Positions 61,134 through 64,000 of a DNA stretch of 64,000 nt are shown piece after piece (position 1 is the first letter of the stretch; each line of letters opens with the position of its first letter). The stretch lies in the NCBI RefSeq assembly GCF_021134715.1, contig NC_060024.1, forward strand, positions 13,380,974 to 13,444,973, in the 5' to 3' direction. Both the position numbers and the translations under genes were made by a program. The notes under the pieces were generated by a model. That model made no database searches and was not told the DNA's origin. It worked only from the letters and a program-made list of their open reading frames with translations. This DNA is from Daphnia pulex (lineage: Eukaryota; Arthropoda; Branchiopoda; Diplostraca; Daphniidae).

Positions 61134-61255
61134 GAGTCTTCAGCTACTGATCTGGGAGACAATTCAAGCCAAAATTTGGCGCATCTTGCCATTCTTTCAT
61201 AAAAACCTCTATCGCTTCAATGAGGAGTGTTCGGATGGCTTCCAAAAACAGGTTC
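61134..61255 (-). pseudogene. GKRW-family copy D, C-terminal fragment
   Basis: Only the last third of the family core remains: LFLEAIRTLLIEAIEVF in one frame, then MARCAKFWLELSPRSVAED in the next, so at least one frame shift separates them. The GKRW block is absent upstream. It matches copy B most closely. Confidence 0.6.
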
Positions 61256-61268
61256 TATACAGGTTATA

Positions 61269-61517
61269 TTATAAACTTACAAATGAGGACTGGGTGAAAA
61301 TTGCGTTTCTTATCACGGTTGGGCGCGAAGCAAGAATCGCATCAAACTGGAAATAGAGAACAACGGAGTAGTTTAGTGGGAAATGGAGTTGACTGTTATC
61401 GTCAAGGGAAACGAGACTGATGGTTTGCTTGGCAGTGAAATAGTTTGGGAATTCCAAAGCTCTGTTACTGTCTATAGACCACATCCAAATTAAGATAAGC
61501 TGAATTCTGAATTTCAT
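61269..61517 (-). CDS. Putative short secreted open frame (82 residues), uncertain
   Basis: Starts with Met-Lys-Phe and a hydrophobic leader (RIQLILIWMWSI), followed by EFPNYFTAKQTISLVSLDD. The corresponding stretch near 62600-62720, in the neighbouring duplicated unit, is alignable at DNA level but has stops and lacks the start. Conservation is therefore of DNA, not clearly of protein. No known family. Confidence 0.25.
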   Translation of the reverse strand: MKFRIQLILIWMWSIDSNRALEFPNYFTAKQTISLVSLDDNSQLHFPLNYSVVLYFQFDAILASRPTVIRNAIFTQSSFVSL

Positions 61518-61633
61518 TGCACTTGGATTACTATAGAGTACAGATTTGTCATTTGAGTTTCAGCCGCTTGGATGACATAAATGCTAATGTAATCGAATGT
61601 AATTACATTTCATACTAGAGAGGAACGTAGTGC

Positions 61634-61729
61634 GCCTTCTTAGCTCAGTGGTAGAGCGTTGGTCTCGTATGTCATTCATTAATGTAATAAGAAAACCAAA
61701 GGCCGAGAGTTCAATCCTCTCAGGAGGCA
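61634..61729 (+). tRNA. tRNA-Thr (anticodon CGU) with a 24-base intron
   Basis: Acceptor stem GCCTTCT / AGGAGGC pairs throughout (one G-T). The D-arm is GCTCAGTGGTAGAGC. The anticodon stem is TTGGT / ACCAA with loop CTCGTAA once an insert (TGTCATTCATT...AAGAA) is removed. That insert sits one base 3' of the anticodon, the canonical tRNA intron position. The T-arm is GAGAGTTCAATCCTCTC and the discriminator base is A. Without the intron the sequence resembles arthropod tRNA-Thr(CGU). TTTT follows within a few bases as a Pol III terminator. Internal A and B boxes are intact. Confidence 0.88.
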
Positions 61730-61940
61730 AGTTTTGAAGCATTCTACACATTGTTTAAATCGGTTAAAATTGATTTAAACGTATTTATTATATAGAAACC
61801 CCATCTACATAAGGGAACGCTATTCAAACGTTCAAACAGCACCAACCATCGTCTAATAATATACATGACATGAAGCAACGGATACAAATGGCACACCGCA
61901 GAGAGGAATAATAGCCACAGAGATTTGACATTTCCAGTGA

Positions 61941-62486
61941 TTAGTCCAACCAAACATGAACGCACTTGGTCATACTTCTAACAAAAGCATTTCGTACGTA
62001 TCGCATGGGAAATTGTTTATCGCATTCCATCAGCACCGTGGCGACAGTCGTCGGAAATCCTGGCACTCTCTGTTGATTGAGCTGAAGTTGCAGATTGCGC
62101 CAACGCTTGCCCCGTTTTTCAAACCAACGAGAGTCCTGCAAATCGATGCGGACGTCCTTGTGTTTAATCAAAGTCTTGGGTCCTTGTTCGTCGCATCCGA
62201 AAGAATCTCGTTTGAATGTAGCGATGATTACCTCGGCCGCTCGGCGCTTTTGGCGGCTACTTCGAACGTCCACCTGTCTGCTGTTCCTGCCACCACACGG
62301 CACCAGTTTGTCCTCCGTGAAATTGAACTTTTCTATTATTGGCAGGGTATAGAAAAGACCAATCAGAAATAATAAAACACAATAATGTTTGAGACAAAAT
62401 TCCTTACTCTTCTTCTTTTGAGCCTGACATTCTTGTAGAGCTAACAAGATGCAGAAAATGGCGCACACGAGCAAGTAGACACGCAT
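61941..62486 (-). CDS. GKRW-family secreted protein, copy C (ends early)
   Basis: An open frame of 181 residues from 62486. The signal peptide (RVYLLVCAIFCILLALQEC) matches copy B. A typical intron, 62407-62333 (75 bases, GTAAGG...aatag), is divisible by three and free of stops, so spliced (156 residues) and unspliced (181) products are both possible. Retention adds a hydrophobic stretch (CVLLFLIGLFYTLPII). The core follows: VRIDLQD, KRGKRWRNLQLQ, DKQFPMRYVRNAF, MTKCVHVWLD. It then stops, 14-15 residues before copy A ends, and lacks the family's Pro-rich tail. A dibasic run SSRQKRRAA could be a processing site. Function unknown. Confidence 0.65.
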   Translation of the reverse strand: MRVYLLVCAIFCILLALQECQAQKKKSKEFCLKHYCVLLFLIGLFYTLPIIEKFNFTEDKLVPCGGRNSRQVDVRSSRQKRRAAEVIIATFKRDSFGCDEQGPKTLIKHKDVRIDLQDSRWFEKRGKRWRNLQLQLNQQRVPGFPTTVATVLMECDKQFPMRYVRNAFVRSMTKCVHVWLD

Positions 62487-62811
62487 TTTTGGCCAGAAAA
62501 AGTCGGCAGCAGTTGTTGAGTCGGTGTAATCAGGTCGGCAAATGACGACTACCTATTAGTTATGTTTGCTGTTATGGTTTATACCTATAAGTGCTGGAAA
62601 AGGGCGGACCGTGGATTGTTATCGTGAAGGGAAATGAGACCTCAGACGACCGCAAACGATCCTGCAGCGCAAAACTGTCTAGGAATTCTATGATAGCCTA
62701 GTGAAACCACTTCCGAATCAAAGAAAAGTCACTGTGGTTAGATAGAAAACATTTTTATTATTTCATTCGATTTGACCATTCCATGTACAAAATTATTCAG
62801 ACGTAAACACA
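62487..62811. other. Upstream region of copy C and 3' end of the next gene
   Basis: A TATA-like GGTATAAACC lies near 62577 on the minus strand, upstream of copy C. The interval 62594-62720 resembles 61380-61500. TTTATT at 62754-62759 is AATAAA on the minus strand for the gene ending at 62812. Confidence 0.5.
62754..62759 (-). terminator. Polyadenylation signal of secreted precursor gene
   Basis: AATAAA on the minus strand, about 53 bases after the stop codon at 62812. Confidence 0.5.
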
Positions 62812-63354
62812 TCACCAAACTTCATTCAGTCGTAAATGTTGAAATTTGTTTAGGCTGTTGAACAGGGTCGTCGCAGCTGAACGCCAATCGACGGAGGTGA
62901 ATGTGGCAACCGCCGGATGGCCGTGCTGATTATCGGCGGAAGGGAAGAAGGGAACGAAAGCGTGCAGCAAACGATCCTTCAATTTCTTTAAAGTGGTGGA
63001 CACGAATTCGAAAAGCTTGCGAATCATCTCCGATATGGTTGCCTTGATCGATTTCCAATCGATGGTCACCGTGTTGGGTTTTTCAACGGTTTCAGTCGAA
63101 CGTTTCGTCAATGGATGGACCAGTCCCGATAATTCTGCTTCCGGATGATCCGCATTTTCTTGCTCCATCACCAACTCTTCGGTTGGATCGTTAGGTTTGG
63201 TCATGTGATGATGATGGCCGGGTATACTGGATGCCCTGCTGGTATTGGCGGAACCAACGTGCAGTGCGTGGTGATGTGGTGCAGATTCAATTTCTACCGC
63301 CAACAACAGCAGGAAACAGAGGCAGACCACAGCCAGGCAGTTGATGGTGAACAT
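62812..63354 (-). CDS. Secreted precursor protein, histidine-rich propeptide, unrecognised
   Basis: 180 residues in one coding exon. The start at 63354 is chosen because a splice acceptor (tatacag) ends two bases before it, so the upstream in-frame Met lies in the intron. The signal peptide is LAVVCLCFLLLLAVEIESA, then His clusters (HHHALH, HHHHM), an acidic segment and a dibasic site (HPLTKRSTE). After the site come about 85 residues with two amphipathic basic helices (IKATISEMIRKLFEFVSTTLKKLKD and SAATTLFNSLNKF) and no cysteine. The layout suggests cleavage to release a helical peptide, which could be lytic, lipid-binding or hormonal; I cannot choose. A non-coding first exon lies at about 63495-63433. 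Confidence 0.7.
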   Translation of the reverse strand: MFTINCLAVVCLCFLLLLAVEIESAPHHHALHVGSANTSRASSIPGHHHHMTKPNDPTEELVMEQENADHPEAELSGLVHPLTKRSTETVEKPNTVTIDWKSIKATISEMIRKLFEFVSTTLKKLKDRLLHAFVPFFPSADNQHGHPAVATFTSVDWRSAATTLFNSLNKFQHLRLNEVW

Positions 63355-63432
63355 TTCTGTATAAGTAAAAATCAAAATTTACTTTGCAATTAAATCTAAT
63401 AATGAGGGAAATAGATGTGAATAGAAACTTAC

Positions 63433-63495
63433 TGTTGCAAAGTGAGAAGGTCTTGACGGAGCAGTGGGCGTATGCTGAGATCAAGTTGATGACTG
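63433..63495 (-). other. 5' UTR exon of secreted precursor gene
   Basis: Inferred from a donor (CAACA|GTAAGT at 63433/63432) and a TATA box about 30 bases upstream of 63495. The intron to the coding exon spans 63432-63357. Confidence 0.5.
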
Positions 63496-63520
63496 TGATG
63501 ACCCAACTCGATTTTAGCGC

Positions 63521-63530
63521 TTTTTATATC
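63521..63530 (-). promoter_or_regulatory. TATA box of secreted precursor gene
   Basis: GATATAAAAA on the minus strand with correct spacing to the inferred 5' UTR exon. Confidence 0.5.
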
Positions 63531-64000
63531 AAATGTGATGGCCGTGCTGACCTTCCGGCACTGATGGCACTTGTACATAAAAGCGAGGACACTATATTTT
63601 TAAAAATCCTTTTTCGTTGACAACCTTGATATAGATTTAGGTCTTCTCGTATAATCCTTTTTCGTAATAACCTTCAACAGTATAAGGTCACAAAAAGGTG
63701 TGGAACAGCAGTGGAGATATTAAGTTTGTTTTCTGTTCTTTTGTGACGGCTATATTGTATATTATTGTAATCCGCTTATTGTTCATCGCAAGCGATTGCG
63801 ATTTGTTTTTTTGTTTTGATTTCTAATATACGGAAAGCAAAGTTATTAAGGTGAAGCGCTGTTATTTCATAAGTTGTGTGTATTCTTTTTCTTGGGTAAA
63901 ACTGGAATAACAAATCGTTCCTATACAAAATAGGATTGACATGAAAATTCAGTTCATTGTAGAAGGGCCGAATCTTAGTGTTTAGTGTCAGTTGTCAAAC
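63531..64000. other. Right-end non-coding DNA
   Basis: A/T-rich DNA upstream of the secreted precursor gene. The phrase TCCTTTTTCGT...AACCTT occurs twice near 63607 and 63656, a short direct repeat. No gene recognised. Confidence 0.5.

Noticed and set aside
1-64000. CRISPR arrays, bacterial operons, transposase or viral genes
   Set aside because: No direct-repeat/spacer pattern, transposase, reverse transcriptase or capsid-like frame was seen; all major genes are intron-bearing animal genes.

Overview
The window looks like arthropod nuclear DNA, most likely from a branchiopod crustacean such as Daphnia. It has many short GT-AG introns (often 50-120 bases), an A/T- and microsatellite-rich non-coding background, a full-length UNC80 gene, and a cluster of chitin-metabolism and secreted-protein genes. 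The genus is inferred; nothing in the sequence names it. Exon models were read by eye from splice signals, reading phase and family conservation. Most boundaries should be right to within a base or two, and none has transcript support.

Bases 1-36,200 hold large, conserved neuronal or receptor genes. A protogenin-type guidance receptor (4 Ig + 5 FN3 + TM, minus strand) runs off the left edge. A two-exon PAQR membrane progestin receptor lies at 11.2-12.6 kb (plus). unc-80, the scaffold subunit of the NALCN sodium-leak channel, occupies 14.3-36.2 kb (minus). I could trace it in 50 exons with a continuous frame of 3,865 codons, plus a candidate 30-base microexon.

Bases 38,000-49,100 hold a FEM-1-like ankyrin protein, a trypsin-like serine protease, a chitin deacetylase (one intron with a GC donor) and a chitin synthase on the opposite strand, which is short at both ends and carries an apparent one-base frame break. 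The synthase and deacetylase are convergent neighbours that make and modify the same polymer.

Bases 49,100-64,000 form a fast-evolving accessory region of small secreted proteins and local duplications. Three tandem secreted leucine-rich-repeat genes lie here; the third ends in a peritrophin-A (CBM14) chitin-binding domain. A small secreted family that I do not recognise, defined by a GKRW...LQ...KVWLE signature, has one intact gene (50.1 kb), one gene ending early (62.5 kb), one frame-broken copy (60.4 kb) and one fragment (61.2 kb). The last three sit in a tandem array that also carries an intron-containing tRNA-Thr(CGU) and its decayed copy. A further secreted precursor of unknown function lies at 62.8-63.4 kb.

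The best candidates for something undescribed are the GKRW family with its tRNA-bearing duplication unit and the LRR-CBM14 protein beside chitin synthesis genes. A role of this neighbourhood in a gut chitin matrix is inference only.
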